From positions 1-5,827 of the forward strand of contig JAJZRT010000264.1 in assembly GCA_021802595.1 (NCBI GenBank): a stretch of 5,827 nucleotides of DNA, in the 5' to 3' direction. This DNA is from Pseudomonadota bacterium. Its GTDB lineage: Bacteria; Pseudomonadota; Gammaproteobacteria; Burkholderiales; Thiobacillaceae. The first letter of the stretch is position 1. Each line of letters begins with the position of its first letter. The notes beneath the pieces were generated by a model. The model ran no database searches. It worked only from the letters and a program-made list of their open reading frames with translations, and was not told the origin of the DNA. Of this stretch, positions 5,402 to 5,827 are shown one piece after another. The translations under genes were made by a program, and so were the position numbers.

Positions 5402-5827
5402 TTGACCCGGCAAGCCAGGCCCAACTGAAAGAGGCCATCGCTGACTGCATCGGAACCGATCAAGGGGTGCTGGATGCTCTGCGAGAAGAAATCCAGCCGT
5501 TGAAGAGTGCCACGCGCCGAATCCAGCCGCGCGCCACGACGTCGATCTCACTGGTTGGCACCGATGGGGGAAATAACCAGCTTCAGTTCGACCCCTTTCT
5601 GATTCAGTTGGTCCGAGTCGTCGATAGCAGCAACAACGAGTACTGCCTGGAGGCAGTCTCGCCCACGACACCGGTGCAGAAACTTAACCAGCGCCAGTTC
5701 GCTGAGGACGGGATGCCAAAAACGGCACTGGGTGAAATGATGGTTTTCCTGGGAGTAGACAGCCTGCAGGCGCTCTCCCACATGATCCGGCCGACGGATA
5801 GTGGCAAGCCGGTTTCTCCCAGCTGGG
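5398..5827 (+). CDS. nurA: NurA-like nuclease, N-terminal part (runs off the window)
   Basis: Partial gene: 143 codons are open from ATG 5398 to the window edge. After a helical start (MIDPASQAQLKEAIADCIG) comes ISLVGTDGGNNQL (50-62). Its Asp56-Gly-Gly matches in position and style the metal-binding Asp-Gly-Ser/Gly motif near the N-terminus of NurA nucleases, and QFDPFLIQLVRVV follows as the next strand or helix. NurA is a Mn-dependent 5'-3' exonuclease and single-strand endonuclease that works with the HerA hexameric ATPase in DNA end processing. In bacteria nurA-herA pairs also occur in accessory and defence loci. The remaining catalytic residues lie beyond the window, so the call rests on the N-terminal motif and general resemblance. 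It is divergent from the regulator-hsd operon, which suggests shared control from the intergenic region. herA is expected next downstream. Confidence 0.6.
   Translation, partial: MIDPASQAQLKEAIADCIGTDQGVLDALREEIQPLKSATRRIQPRATTSISLVGTDGGNNQLQFDPFLIQLVRVVDSSNNEYCLEAVSPTTPVQKLNQRQFAEDGMPKTALGEMMVFLGVDSLQALSHMIRPTDSGKPVSPSW

Noticed and set aside
5267..5671. Minus-strand ORF of 134 codons opposite the NurA-like gene
   Set aside because: The plus-strand frame here has a proper start, ribosome binding site and family-like motif. The minus-strand product is low in recognisable structure.
1..5827. CRISPR array, tRNA or rRNA
   Set aside because: No regularly spaced direct repeats and no tRNA- or rRNA-like segment were seen on either strand.

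Overview
The window reads as a bacterial defence island, most likely from a gamma- or betaproteobacterium. By eye, GC is around 58-60% over most genes, starts are led by Shine-Dalgarno sequences, and protein styles resemble pseudomonad or other Pseudomonadota accessory genes. Species cannot be fixed from the sequence alone.

From right to left on the minus strand runs one compact operon of four genes: a WYL-domain regulator of the BrxR/CapW type (4252-5145), a type I DNA methyltransferase M subunit (hsdM, copy 1, 2742-4238), a second diverged hsdM (copy 2, 1228-2745), and a specificity subunit hsdS (147-1235). Junctions are tight: 13 bp between regulator and hsdM1, a 4-bp stop/start overlap between the two hsdM genes, and an 8-bp overlap into a GTG-started hsdS. 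The window holds no restriction/translocase subunit (hsdR). It could lie beyond the left edge or be absent.

The left 146 bp hold no convincing gene. They carry a GC-rich imperfect inverted repeat just past the hsdS stop. The hsdS C-terminus looks short, so its 3' end may have been clipped by an insertion or recombination. The C-terminal half of hsdS is also clearly lower in GC than its N-terminal half, which suggests a mosaic S subunit made by exchange of a target-recognition domain.

On the right, an AT-richer divergent intergenic region (5146-5314) contains a candidate promoter for the minus-strand operon overlapped by a small inverted repeat that could be the regulator's operator. A transcription unit on the plus strand then starts with a 28-codon small ORF (5315-5401). 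Its stop overlaps the start of a partial gene (5398 to the window end) whose N-terminus looks like a NurA-type nuclease. NurA normally works with the HerA ATPase/translocase, so herA would be expected just past the right edge.

The reading that joins these parts is inference: a defence-type transcription regulator sits between an M-M-S modification cassette with two different M subunits and a NurA(-HerA) nuclease module. The unusual elements are the paired non-identical HsdM subunits behind one HsdS, the mosaic and possibly clipped HsdS, and the divergent NurA-like gene with its coupled leader ORF.
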